28,579 bases of DNA from Sphingobacteriia bacterium (GTDB lineage Bacteria; Bacteroidota; Bacteroidia; Chitinophagales; Chitinophagaceae), in NCBI GenBank assembly GCA_004294465.1, contig REAV01000075.1:1-28579 (forward strand), in the 5' to 3' direction. The translations under genes and the position numbers were made by a program. The notes beneath the pieces were generated by a model. That model had not been told where the DNA came from. It saw only the letters and a list, made by a program, of their open reading frames with translations, and made no database searches. Shown in pieces: positions 1-7,939 of this stretch; the first letter of the stretch is position 1; every line of letters begins with the position of its first letter.

Positions 1-504
1 GCACTTAAAAATCAATTCATAATTTTAAGTGTTACTTATCAATTAAGAAAAGAACCCATCTTTAATACGAGGTATGGTGCAATTGATCAAGAATTAGCCG
101 CTATGAAAATTAGCGACCTTTCTATCAAAGCCATTTCAGATGCGGTCATCAATATCAGAAGCAGCAAATTACCAGATCCAAAAAAAATAGGCAATGCAGG
201 AAGTTTTTTCAAGAATCCTGTAATACCAACCAATCAATTTGATCTGCTCAAAAAATCCTTCCCTGAATTGCCAGGATTTAGCAATGATGAAGCAATGAAA
301 GTGCCTGCAGGTTGGTTAATTGAGCAATGTGGATGGAAAGGCTTTAGAAATGGCGATGCAGGATGCTACGATAAACAAGCATTGGTATTGGTTAATTACG
401 GAAAAGCATCAGGTGCAGAAATTTATGAACTGTCTTCAAAAATCATCCACTCCGTTCAAGAAAAATTTGGGATCAGTCTCGAGCGAGAAGTGAATATTAT
501 TTAA
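1..504 (+). CDS. murB: UDP-N-acetylenolpyruvoylglucosamine reductase, C-terminal part (5' end outside window)
   Basis: MurB is the cytoplasmic FAD enzyme that reduces UDP-GlcNAc-enolpyruvate to UDP-MurNAc in peptidoglycan precursor synthesis. The frame is open from base 1 with no stop before it, so the ATG at 103 is internal and the gene is cut by the window edge; about 167 C-terminal residues remain. They include the family motif GNAGSFFKNP (about residues 64-73 of the fragment), whose serine is the proton donor of the second half reaction, and the C-terminal LEREV stretch matching the LEPEV motif with the catalytic glutamate. The length of the insert before GNAGSFFKNP suits the E. coli-like (type I) MurB. 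It converges on miaA across a foldback element. Identity is secure; the missing N-terminal half cannot be judged. Confidence 0.95.
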   Translation, partial: ALKNQFIILSVTYQLRKEPIFNTRYGAIDQELAAMKISDLSIKAISDAVINIRSSKLPDPKKIGNAGSFFKNPVIPTNQFDLLKKSFPELPGFSNDEAMKVPAGWLIEQCGWKGFRNGDAGCYDKQALVLVNYGKASGAEIYELSSKIIHSVQEKFGISLEREVNII

Positions 505-582
505 GTCGATTATTTGAAGCACGTTTCTATATCTATTTGTTGAGATGTTTCTAACACTATTTATTTCAGATTTTCCAAACTT

Positions 583-763
583 ATTTGATGAAGAGGATTT
601 CAAATCAAGCCTCAAGGCAATGCCGTTAAGCAATTTGCGAGTGAGGCGTAAGCAATGAAAGTTGTTTGAGCCCCGATTTATCGGGGCGAGTTCTTTCATT
701 GCAGCCGAATGAGAAAATTGTTGGCATTGAGTTGTAGCGAAGATTTGGAACCTCATCATCAAA
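583..763. repeat. Long imperfect inverted repeat (foldback element) with GC-rich apical hairpin
   Basis: The gap between the convergent murB and miaA genes is almost wholly an imperfect palindrome. The left arm (about 583-661) and the reverse complement of the right arm (about 693-763) can be aligned along their whole length: both read atttgatga-gaggtt/attt, then caaatc, then caatgcc, then caatttt/ttgc, and end in gcaatgaaag. The centre holds a perfect 8-bp stem, GCCCCGAT (670-677) with ATCGGGGC (680-687), much richer in GC than the surroundings. The right arm reaches the miaA stop codon (759-761). It may act as a bidirectional terminator, or be a copy of a dispersed non-coding repeat; one copy alone cannot decide. 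The long open frame on the minus strand here is a by-product of the palindrome. Confidence 0.7.
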
Positions 764-1715
764 TTGATTGAATAACATTGTCGAGGGAAACTTTAGTTGA
801 ATCATACCACTTTATATCAGTATCTTTTTTAAACCAGGTCATTTGACGTTTGGCGTACTGGCGTGTATGAACTTTTATTTGTTGTATTGCTTCTTCCAAT
901 GAAATTTTTCCATCGATATAATCAAACAATTCTTTATAGCCAACCGTTTGCAATGCTGCTTTTTCTCTAAACCCAATTACGGATTGAGCCTCATCAAGTA
1001 ACCCAGCCTTCATCATCTGATCTACTCTTTGATTAATTCTAAGCGTTAATTGATCCAATGGCATTTCTAATCCTATCTTAATAATTTCAAAATCCCTTTG
1101 TTTTTTTTCCGCAGTTCTAAATACAATAATCGATTGCCCAGTAGCTAATAAAACTTCGAGCGCCCGCATCAATCTTTGAGGATTTTGTTGTTCAGCAACA
1201 GCCCAAAATGCTGGGTCCTTATGTTTCAATTCTGTTTGCAACCAAATAAGTCCGTTGGTATTGTATTCCTGTATTATTGCTGCTCTGATTTCAGGTGGAA
1301 TGATGGGCATCGGGTCGATCCCTTCGCAAAATGATTTGATATACAACCCTGTACCTCCAACCATTACCAAAGAATCATGTTGCTGAAAAATGGTTCTTGA
1401 TTTCTCTAAAGCATATTGTTCAAAATAGCCTGCATTAAGATCTTCAGCTACAGAATTGGTGGCAATAAAATGATGTGTAATTGTATTTAACTCTTCAATA
1501 GATGGCCTTGCAACTCCGATGGAGAGTTCTTTAAAACATTGTCTTGAATCTGCAGAGATGATTTCGGTTCCCAAAGACTGGGCAAGTTGAATAGCAAAAC
1601 TGGTTTTACCAATAGCTGTTGGACCAACTACTACAAATACTTTTTTTAACCCACTATTATTCAAAATCTGAATTTTGTTCTTCTGCACCATCAGCTTCTT
1701 GTGCATCGTCATCAT
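759..1715 (-). CDS. miaA: tRNA dimethylallyltransferase
   Basis: MiaA transfers a dimethylallyl group to N6 of adenosine 37 in tRNAs that read UNN codons. Seen here: P-loop GPTAIGKT (residues 31-38), SADSRQ with the catalytic aspartate (D56), the VGGTGLYIKSF motif, and C-terminal QYAKRQMTWF, all diagnostic. The upstream pRiA4b-like gene ends at 1657, so the ATG at 1715 overlaps it by 59 bases; family alignment suggests a true start nearer the P-loop, such as the ATG at 1691 or a TTG at 1664. It is the last gene of a minus-strand run with the CCA-adding enzyme, so two tRNA maturation enzymes are probably co-expressed. MiaE, which hydroxylates the later form of this modification, is encoded at 16503-17117. 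Only the exact start is uncertain. Confidence 0.95.
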   Translation of the reverse strand: MMTMHKKLMVQKNKIQILNNSGLKKVFVVVGPTAIGKTSFAIQLAQSLGTEIISADSRQCFKELSIGVARPSIEELNTITHHFIATNSVAEDLNAGYFEQYALEKSRTIFQQHDSLVMVGGTGLYIKSFCEGIDPMPIIPPEIRAAIIQEYNTNGLIWLQTELKHKDPAFWAVAEQQNPQRLMRALEVLLATGQSIIVFRTAEKKQRDFEIIKIGLEMPLDQLTLRINQRVDQMMKAGLLDEAQSVIGFREKAALQTVGYKELFDYIDGKISLEEAIQQIKVHTRQYAKRQMTWFKKDTDIKWYDSTKVSLDNVIQSI

Positions 1716-2250
1716 CAGCTACTGAATCAGCTGAATCATCGTCTACATCTCCTTCTTCTCCAAAACCTTCCATCGTTTCAGTTAAATCATATTTTTCTTC
1801 AATGTCTGCAAACTTATCTCCTAATAAACTCTTAGTTCCATATTGCTGAGGTCCGATTCCCTCTGTTCTGGAAATAGATGGATAGTCTGTTTTAGCTTTT
1901 TCTTCTTTACTCACATTAATTAACTCAACTAAAAAAGTCCAATGCTTTATAAAATCATATTCATACACGAATTTTTGATTCGTGTCCTGTATTTCAGATC
2001 CAATTAAAGTTGTTGCCATAATTAATGGCTCGGCTTTGTATGGCTTGTCGTATTTCTCAAAGCTAATTTCCCTTCCATGTTGCCAGTTATCATTACTTCT
2101 GTAAAAAGTTGCCTGGTGTTTCGAATCAAATTCAAAAGACTTTAGTATTGTAAAATGAAGGTCTTGAAAAGTTTGGGTATGCTTAATAACAATATCTCGA
2201 TACACAGCGTCATCCTCTTCCAAATAAATTCTAAATTTTAAAATAGCCAT
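1657..2250 (-). CDS. Plasmid pRiA4b ORF-3-like family protein with acidic tail
   Basis: This 197-residue protein resembles the pRiA4b ORF-3 / 'IS1096 passenger TnpR' family, seen in the N-terminal pattern of a short strand (ILKFRIYLEE), a helix with FQDLHFTILKSFEFD, and the HQATFYRSNDNWQHGREI segment. Despite the family name nothing here points to a resolvase or a mobile element; no biochemical role is known. The last ~35 residues are very acidic, mostly Asp, Glu, Ala and Ser, and look disordered. It lies 37 bases after the CCA-adding enzyme gene and overlaps the possible miaA start, so it is probably translated from the same transcript. The ATG at 2250 is the natural start because the conserved domain begins immediately. 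Family assignment fairly sure, function unknown. Confidence 0.8.
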   Translation of the reverse strand: MAILKFRIYLEEDDAVYRDIVIKHTQTFQDLHFTILKSFEFDSKHQATFYRSNDNWQHGREISFEKYDKPYKAEPLIMATTLIGSEIQDTNQKFVYEYDFIKHWTFLVELINVSKEEKAKTDYPSISRTEGIGPQQYGTKSLLGDKFADIEEKYDLTETMEGFGEEGDVDDDSADSVADDDDAQEADGAEEQNSDFE

Positions 2251-2287
2251 TCAATCCGATTTTTAGGGTTGGGGTGCAAATTAGTGA

Positions 2288-3706
2288 TTATTTGATGGGT
2301 TTAAGGTTCAGTTCTTCCCCTTTTTCTAACATATATTGATAAGCGGCTTCATAATTATTGGGAATTAATCCGTCTAAAATTGCTTCCCTTATAGCATCTT
2401 TAATAATCCCCACATTTTTACCCGGATGAAGCCCAAACACTTCCATGACTATTTCTCCAGTAATAGGCGGCTGCCAGTTTCTCAAACGATCAGACGCTTC
2501 TACTTGCATCATTTTTTCTTTGACCAATTCAAAGTTTTGTTGAAAGCGTTTAACTTTCTGCTTATTCTTGCTGGTGATATCTGCAGCACATAGTGTCATC
2601 AGATCATCAATATCATTTCCGGCATCAAAAAGCAATCTTCGAACAGCACTATCCGTAATATTCTCCTTTGTTAAACTAATCGGTCTTAAATGCAGTAATA
2701 CCAGTTTTTGCACATACTTCATTGAATCATGCAATGGCAATTTTAACTGAGCAAATATTTTAGGAACCATTCTCGCGCCAACAACTTCATGACCATGAAA
2801 TGTCCAGCCATGCCCCTCTTCAAATTTTTTGGTAGGCGGCTTGCCAATATCATGCAATAATGCAGCCCATCTCAACCATATATTATTGGTATGAACACAA
2901 ATATTGTCTAACACTTGTAAGGTATGATAGAAATTATCTTTATGCCCTAGCCCATCTATATATACAGCACCATGGAGTTCCACCATTTGAGGGAATATGA
3001 CTTTCAACAAACCAGATTTATACAATAAATCCCAACCATAAGATGGTTTATCGCAAAGCATGATCTTATTTAATTCGTCGGTGATTCTTTCCTGAGAAAC
3101 GATCTTTACTCTATGAACATTTTCGATGATGGCAAGAAAAGTAGCCCCATCAATTTCAAAGCCCAATTGAGTAGCAAATCGAATAGCCCTTAACATTCTT
3201 AAAGGATCATCACTAAAAGTGGTTACTGGGTCTAATGGTGTTTTAATTAATTTATTTTGAATAGCTAGAATTCCTTCAAAAGGATCGATCAATTGGCCAA
3301 AATCTGACTCATTTAAGCTGATTGCCAAAGCATTCATAGTAAAATCTCTCCTATTCTGATCGTCTTCGATAGAACCCACTTCCACTGCAGGCTTCCTGCT
3401 TTCCTGGTGATAGCTTTCTTTTCTAGCACCTACAAATTCTATATCAAAATCGCCATACTTAATTTGCGCTGTTCCGAAATTTTTGAAAAACGCAACAACA
3501 GGCTTTGGACTTAAACTGGCTGCAAAGGCATTGGCCAAATCAATTCCATCGCCTATACAAACAATGTCGATGTCTTTAACTGGGCGTCCAATTATTTTGT
3601 CTCTAACAAAACCTCCAATTAAATAAGCTGGCATATTCATGCCATTAGCAATTGAACTGATTTGCTTAAATATGGCCAACTCCGTATGACTCAATTGAAT
3701 ATCCAT
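2288..3706 (-). CDS. cca: CCA-adding tRNA nucleotidyltransferase with HD domain
   Basis: This enzyme adds or repairs the 3'-terminal CCA of tRNA without a nucleic acid template. Residues 29-54 hold the class II nucleotidyltransferase head, LIGGFVRD followed by KDIDIV with metal-binding D45 and D47. RRDFTMNALAI and DPLRMLRAIRFATQLGF are the neck/body motifs, and WAALLHDIGKP (middle of the protein) begins an HD phosphohydrolase domain, an architecture common in Bacteroidetes. At 472 residues it has the expected size for this form. It lies 26 bases after the glycosyltransferase gene. A TACATTTG -7-like element at 3713-3720 is very close to the ATG, so a nearly leaderless transcript is possible. 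PcnB-type poly(A) polymerase is an alternative name, but this architecture in this phylum is normally a CCA enzyme. Confidence 0.92.
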   Translation of the reverse strand: MDIQLSHTELAIFKQISSIANGMNMPAYLIGGFVRDKIIGRPVKDIDIVCIGDGIDLANAFAASLSPKPVVAFFKNFGTAQIKYGDFDIEFVGARKESYHQESRKPAVEVGSIEDDQNRRDFTMNALAISLNESDFGQLIDPFEGILAIQNKLIKTPLDPVTTFSDDPLRMLRAIRFATQLGFEIDGATFLAIIENVHRVKIVSQERITDELNKIMLCDKPSYGWDLLYKSGLLKVIFPQMVELHGAVYIDGLGHKDNFYHTLQVLDNICVHTNNIWLRWAALLHDIGKPPTKKFEEGHGWTFHGHEVVGARMVPKIFAQLKLPLHDSMKYVQKLVLLHLRPISLTKENITDSAVRRLLFDAGNDIDDLMTLCAADITSKNKQKVKRFQQNFELVKEKMMQVEASDRLRNWQPPITGEIVMEVFGLHPGKNVGIIKDAIREAILDGLIPNNYEAAYQYMLEKGEELNLKPIK

Positions 3707-3732
3707 TCAGTGCAAATGTAGGGCTGTTTATT

Positions 3733-4731
3733 TTAGGAGAGAATGCTATTGAATAATTGTTCAATTTGGATTGTCTTTGCACAATTAAAATGTCCTAAGG
3801 GGCAATCTTTTTTACCATGTAATCCACATGGCCTGCAAGTTAATATTTCATTGGTTTCTACAATGGTTTTATTGGAAGATAGCGGCCCATAACCAAAAGC
3901 AGGAATCGTAGAACAATATACTGCCGTAACAGGAGCATTCATGGCAGAACAAAAATGCAAAGGAGCTGAATCATTTACATAATTCATGGTTGCAATTTTC
4001 ATTAAAGATGCAGATTGAAGAAAACTTAATTTTCCTGCCAGATTAACACATTGTTGATGGGTAGTTGATGTACTTATTTGCTCACAAACTCCAAAATCAC
4101 CCGGGCCTCCTAATAAATAAATACTGAATTGAGCGGGAATGTTATCAATCAGTTCTATCCACTTTTCCTTAGGGAATTGCTTGGTAAACCAAACCGATGT
4201 TGGGGCAAAGCAGATATACTGTTGTTGTTGATATATTGCTACAGCCTGATCATCTTCTTTGGAAGGATACAAAGCAGGAAGCTTAGTTTCATCAGTACAA
4301 ATGGATTGAAGTAAGCGATGATTTCTTTCAATTTCATGTCCACCTGTTCCATCTATATTCATTGAATGTTCCACCGATTCAGTAAACAATAAATGAAATG
4401 GATTCTTATTAAATCCTATTGTTTTTGATGCACCAGAAAAAGCAGTTAAAAAACCTGTTGCAGCATATCGCTGTAAATTTAAAACCAGGTCATATTTATT
4501 TTTACGAATAGCACCCAACAACTGAAACAAGTGTTTATACTTATTCGATTTCTTATCCCAGACTAACACTTCATGTATAAATGGATGCTGATGAAATAAA
4601 GACTCATTGCCTTTTCTTACAACAATATCTAATGAAGCAGCAGGAAATTGTTGATGTAATGATTCAAGAATAGAAGTTGCTAAAACTACGTCTCCAATAA
4701 ATGCGGTTTGAATAACCAAAATGCGCTGCAT
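3733..4731 (-). CDS. Glycosyltransferase family 9 (ADP-heptose:LPS heptosyltransferase-like)
   Basis: GT9 enzymes transfer heptose (or a related sugar) from an ADP-sugar to lipid A core at the inner face of the cytoplasmic membrane. The 332-residue protein starts with ILVIQTAFIGDVVLATSILESL, the family N-terminal Rossmann motif (I.....GD.V..TP/S....L), and carries the C-terminal signature NDSAPLHFCSA...P followed by a GP-containing loop (about residues 255-285), where the nucleotide sugar binds. A late Cys-rich stretch (CRPCGLHGKKDCP) resembles a segment seen in many Bacteroidetes homologues. It heads the minus-strand run leading to cca. The true donor and acceptor sugars cannot be read from sequence, so waaF/waaC symbols are not assigned. 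Confidence 0.88.
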   Translation of the reverse strand: MQRILVIQTAFIGDVVLATSILESLHQQFPAASLDIVVRKGNESLFHQHPFIHEVLVWDKKSNKYKHLFQLLGAIRKNKYDLVLNLQRYAATGFLTAFSGASKTIGFNKNPFHLLFTESVEHSMNIDGTGGHEIERNHRLLQSICTDETKLPALYPSKEDDQAVAIYQQQQYICFAPTSVWFTKQFPKEKWIELIDNIPAQFSIYLLGGPGDFGVCEQISTSTTHQQCVNLAGKLSFLQSASLMKIATMNYVNDSAPLHFCSAMNAPVTAVYCSTIPAFGYGPLSSNKTIVETNEILTCRPCGLHGKKDCPLGHFNCAKTIQIEQLFNSILS

Positions 4732-5000
4732 TTGGTAAAATTACAACTCTACAGCTATTTTATTCGTATTCTAATTCATTGCTGAAAAATTCCCAATCAA
4801 ATAGTAAAATACTGGCGTTTATTGCCTGAAGAATGTTTTGATCTGTTTGGGTTAGAATGAGTTTAAATGAGTTCATTGGGTAAATTGTATTTAATATTAC
4901 CATTATAAAACATAAAAAGGATTGAAATTGTAGAACTTTAAACAAAATTTAAGTCGACCCTAATTCAACAAATTGATAAACAAAGCATTAAGGTATTTGC

Positions 5001-5008
5001 TATGTTTG
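5001..5008 (+). promoter_or_regulatory. Candidate Bacteroidetes -7 element for dapD
   Basis: TATGTTTG fits the TAnnTTTG consensus of the major Bacteroidetes sigma factor and ends 13 bases before the dapD ATG. No TTG at the usual 19-21 base distance upstream is visible, so support rests on the -7 match and position alone. The leader would be very short. Confidence 0.4.
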
Positions 5009-5021
5009 CAAAAAAATAAAG

Positions 5022-5831
5022 ATGCTAGATCAATTAATCATTGCGGCCTGGGCCGATAGAAGTTTATTGAAAGAAGAGAAATACCTGAATGCGGTAAAAG
5101 AAGCAATTGAATTGATTGATAAAGGACAATTAAGAGTGGCATCTCCTTCAGAAAATGGATGGGTAGTGAATGAGTGGGTAAAACAAGCTATTTTACTCTA
5201 TTTTGGCGTCCAGCAAATGCAAACCTGGGAAATTCCTCCCTTTGAATTTTATGACAAAATGTTGTTAAAAACGAACTATAAAGAGTTGGGGGTTCGTGCC
5301 GTACCACCAGCTACAGCCAGATATGGTTCATATATTGCAAAAAACGTGGTCTTAATGCCCAGCTATGTAAATATTGGAGCTTATGTAGATGAGGGTTCAA
5401 TGGTAGATACATGGGCAACAGTAGGAAGTTGTGCTCAAATAGGTAAAAATGTGCATTTGAGTGGAGGTGTTGGAATTGGAGGAGTACTAGAACCTCTTCA
5501 AGCGAGCCCTGTTATCATAGAAGACGGATGTTTTATTGGAAGTAGGTGTATTGTAGTAGAAGGCGTGATTATAGAAAAAGAAGCCGTACTGGGAGCAAAT
5601 GTAGTATTGACCCAATCAACTAAAATAATTGATGTCAGTGGCGCTGAGCCGATTGAAATGAAGGGCAGGGTTCCTACAAGAAGCGTGGTTATTCCCGGGA
5701 GCTATACCAAAAAATTCAATGCGGGTGAATACCAGGTTAGTTGCGCATTGATAATTGGTCAGAGAAAACCAAGTACCGACTTGAAAACAAGTTTAAATGA
5801 TGCGCTAAGGGATTTTAATGTGAGCGTTTAA
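5022..5831 (+). CDS. dapD: 2,3,4,5-tetrahydropyridine-2,6-dicarboxylate N-succinyltransferase
   Basis: DapD transfers succinyl from succinyl-CoA to tetrahydrodipicolinate in the succinylase branch of diaminopimelate and lysine synthesis. The 269-residue length is normal. The N-terminal helical region ends around WEIPPFEFYDKM; from about residue 100 come left-handed beta-helix hexapeptide repeats, including GAYVDEGSMVDTWATVGSCA, IGKNVHLSGGVGIGGVLEP and DGCFIGSRCIVVEGVIIEK, all hallmarks of DapD. The C-terminal strand region (VVIPGSYTKKFNAGEYQVSCALIIG, in part) is also typical. The EamA permease begins one base after its stop, so the two form an operon. The start is the first ATG and matches family N-termini. 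Confidence 0.96.
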   Translation: MLDQLIIAAWADRSLLKEEKYLNAVKEAIELIDKGQLRVASPSENGWVVNEWVKQAILLYFGVQQMQTWEIPPFEFYDKMLLKTNYKELGVRAVPPATARYGSYIAKNVVLMPSYVNIGAYVDEGSMVDTWATVGSCAQIGKNVHLSGGVGIGGVLEPLQASPVIIEDGCFIGSRCIVVEGVIIEKEAVLGANVVLTQSTKIIDVSGAEPIEMKGRVPTRSVVIPGSYTKKFNAGEYQVSCALIIGQRKPSTDLKTSLNDALRDFNVSV

Positions 5832-5832
5832 A

Positions 5833-6759
5833 ATGACCGAAAATAAACATGCCAATCATTTTGTTGCTGGCTTTCTCTTAAGTCTTACTGGCGCATTATT
5901 ATTTTCTACCAAAGCCATTTTTGTTAAACTGGCTTTCAAAGAAACAGGTGTAGATGCAATAACATTGCTTAGTTTAAGAATGTTATTCGCTCTCCCCTTT
6001 TATTTGATTGCTGCATGGTTTGCATTAAGAAAAGAAAATGTTCAACAACTGAATAAAACTACCCTTGCATGGATATTTGCCATGGGTATTTTCGGATACT
6101 ATTTGAGTAGCTTATTCGATTTTATTGGATTACAATATGTATCAGCTGGCCTCGAAAGATTAATCCTTTTTTTGTATCCCACATTTGCGGTTTTAATCAA
6201 TACCTATATTTTCAAAGCATCCCTCAGCAAAAAGCAAATAGTAGCTTTGATGCTAACTTATTTTGGAATTGGCATTGCTTATTTTGCCGAATTAAAAATG
6301 GATAGTGATAATCCTCAATTTATTTATGGAGCATTCATGATTTTTTTATGCGCCATCACTTATTCATTTTATTTGGTTGGAACAGGTAAACTGGTTCATA
6401 AAGCAGGTGCAACAAGGTACACAGCTTATGCTATGATAGCTGCAACAGTGGGCATATTCACCCATTTTCTATTCACTAAAAATGTTGCAGACATTTCATT
6501 CACCCCTACCCTAACATGGTATGCAATTGCACTCGCCATCATTGCAACAGTTATTCCTTCTTTTTTAATGAGTAATGGCATGAAAAAAATTGGCAGCAAC
6601 AATGTTTCCATCATTACAGGCATTGGACCTGTTTCAACCATTATTCAAGCACATTTTTTACTGGGAGAAAAAATATTATTCATGCAAGTGATAGGAACAG
6701 CTTTTGTAATATTGGGTGTGGTATTGATCGGTTGGAAATCTAAGGAATTGGTGAATTAG
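5833..6759 (+). CDS. EamA/DMT-family transporter
   Basis: A 308-residue inner-membrane protein with about ten hydrophobic segments arranged as two EamA repeats, the first beginning GFLLSLTGALLFSTKAIFVK and the second around FIYGAFMIFLCAITYSFYL. The end, FVILGVVLIGW followed by a short basic tail, is typical of drug/metabolite transporters, which export amino acids, other metabolites or drugs. The substrate cannot be predicted. Its ATG lies one base after the dapD stop, which makes export or import of a metabolite linked to lysine/diaminopimelate a plausible but unproven idea. The 3' end overlaps the convergent receiver gene by 4 bases; no terminator hairpin is visible between them. Confidence 0.88.
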   Translation: MTENKHANHFVAGFLLSLTGALLFSTKAIFVKLAFKETGVDAITLLSLRMLFALPFYLIAAWFALRKENVQQLNKTTLAWIFAMGIFGYYLSSLFDFIGLQYVSAGLERLILFLYPTFAVLINTYIFKASLSKKQIVALMLTYFGIGIAYFAELKMDSDNPQFIYGAFMIFLCAITYSFYLVGTGKLVHKAGATRYTAYAMIAATVGIFTHFLFTKNVADISFTPTLTWYAIALAIIATVIPSFLMSNGMKKIGSNNVSIITGIGPVSTIIQAHFLLGEKILFMQVIGTAFVILGVVLIGWKSKELVN

Positions 6760-7148
6760 TTCCTAACAATCATTTGTTGAGCTTCTGAAATAATTAATGG
6801 TATACGCTGAAAATCTCTTGACTTATCTAAAAAATAATCAGCACCTATCTTCATACATTCTCTTTCATAACAGCTATATGCATTATTTGTCAGCATAATT
6901 ATAATTGGCTGAACATGCATCAATTCCCTTATTTTCCGCAACATTTCAATTCCACTCATTCCTGGCAGGTTGATATCCAGTATTACAATTTGAGGCGCTT
7001 TTTTTTCTAAGGCTTGAATGCCATCCAATGCATAGTTAACACAAACTAAATTGATATTTGGGTTATTCTCCCCAATTAGATCAGTTAAACTTTCTAAAAT
7101 GATATTGGAATCATCCACAATTAAAACATCAATTAGTTGGTTCATCAT
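6756..7148 (-). CDS. Stand-alone response regulator receiver domain (CheY-like)
   Basis: A 130-residue single-domain receiver with no output domain. Acidic pair D12-D13 in LIVDDS, phospho-acceptor D58 in VILDINLPGMSG, the conserved Thr in IIMLTNNAY and the Lys in FLDKSRDF are all present, so it should be phosphorylated. Such proteins relay phosphate or bind a partner protein. No histidine kinase is nearby. A second response regulator lies upstream on the same strand, but a strong hairpin with a T-run (7163-7198) ends just 14 bases before this ATG, so co-transcription would need read-through. Two Met codons begin the frame (7148 and 7145); either may be used. Confidence 0.9.
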   Translation of the reverse strand: MMNQLIDVLIVDDSNIILESLTDLIGENNPNINLVCVNYALDGIQALEKKAPQIVILDINLPGMSGIEMLRKIRELMHVQPIIIMLTNNAYSCYERECMKIGADYFLDKSRDFQRIPLIISEAQQMIVRN

Positions 7149-7162
7149 CTTAATGGCTTAAT

Positions 7163-7198
7163 AAAAAAGACTTTGCAGTTTTACCCACAAAGTCTTTT
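7163..7198 (-). terminator. Rho-independent terminator after the LuxR-type regulator gene
   Basis: Read on the minus strand, AAAAGACTTTG (7198-7188) pairs perfectly with CAAAGTCTTTT (7175-7165) around a 12-base loop, and the transcript continues in a run of T to 7163. It should end transcription from the regulator gene at 7331-7900. It lies unusually close to the ATG of the next gene (7148), so it may also act as an attenuator for that gene. Confidence 0.75.
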
Positions 7199-7330
7199 GG
7201 CTTAAAACTTGGATATTCAGGATATTGAATTTTAAAATAGCAGAACAATAACTGCTTTGTATGAAGTAAAAATAAGTGAGTGCTGGAAATTAACAAGCAG
7301 TGATTTCACTCAAATCATGTAGTATTTTTA

Positions 7331-7900
7331 CTACAAATTGAAAAGCTTATTCTCCATTGAATATTTAACCAGATCTGCATTTGTGCGGATATTCATCTTT
7401 TCCATGATCCTGGAACGATAGGTACTAATGGTATTTACATTTAAAGACAATATATCTCCAATTTCGGAAATGGACTTGCCCTCTACAATCATTCTTAACA
7501 CTTCAAACTCTCTATCAGAAAGTTGTTCATGAGGCAATTTATTATTGTAATTCTCTAAAGATTCAGCCAACACTTCTGCTACTCTATTGGTAATGTATTT
7601 TTTTCCCAATAGTATTTGCTGAACTGCTGTAACCAATTCATAAGGAACACTTTCCTTGGTAAGATATCCAGAAGCGCCAGCTTTGATAGCCCTTACAGCA
7701 TACTGTTCAGGAGCATGCATACTCAACATAAGTATCGGAGTACTGGGCATTTGTACTTTTATTTGCTTAAGCACTTCAATTCCTGATTGACCTGGCATAC
7801 TGATATCTGAAATGATGATATCCCATTTTTCATTGATGGCTAATTTTTTCTTTAACCCTTCTCTAATTAAACTATGGTCATCTGCAATGAGAATGCGCAT
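7331..7900 (-). CDS. LuxR/NarL-family response regulator with shortened receiver domain
   Basis: A two-domain DNA-binding response regulator. The receiver starts MRILIADDHSLIREGLKK (D7, D8) and has the phospho-acceptor D32 in ISDISMPGQSG, the Ser in LMLSMHAP and the Lys in GYLTKES. The C-terminal LuxR-type helix-turn-helix runs LSDREFEVLRMIVEGKSI to about residue 180. Oddity: only 26 residues separate the acidic pair from the phospho-acceptor (inclusive), against 47 in NarL, so about 21 residues (strand 2 and most of helix 2) are missing in frame. The open frame reaches back to an ATG at 7942, but a good promoter lies over 7940-7970, which puts that ATG at or before the transcription start; the ATG at 7900 directly opens the receiver and is preferred. 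No partner kinase is nearby. Confidence 0.88.
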   Translation of the reverse strand: MRILIADDHSLIREGLKKKLAINEKWDIIISDISMPGQSGIEVLKQIKVQMPSTPILMLSMHAPEQYAVRAIKAGASGYLTKESVPYELVTAVQQILLGKKYITNRVAEVLAESLENYNNKLPHEQLSDREFEVLRMIVEGKSISEIGDILSLNVNTISTYRSRIMEKMNIRTNADLVKYSMENKLFNL

Positions 7901-7939
7901 TGGATTTCTACTTAAAATGGAACCTAGGCTATTTAAAAT

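Noticed and set aside
436..762. Minus-strand open frame of 108 codons between murB and miaA
   Set aside because: It runs through the foldback repeat and into the 3' end of murB; no family resemblance, and the palindrome explains its length.
1657..2250. Possible mobile element suggested by the 'IS1096 passenger TnpR / pRiA4b ORF-3' family name
   Set aside because: No terminal inverted repeats, transposase or target duplication nearby; the gene is a normal member of a tRNA-maturation run.
4760..4945. Small minus-strand frame (61 codons, or 38 from the ATG at 4876) in the 290-base gap before dapD
   Set aside because: It lies alone in AT-rich intergenic DNA and has no promoter match or recognised family. 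The shorter form (MNSFKLILTQTDQNILQ...) looks somewhat protein-like, so it is not excluded.
7319..7334. Short hairpin GTAGTA/TACTAC over the regulator stop codon
   Set aside because: Only six weak base pairs; the much stronger stem at 7165-7198 is the likely terminator.
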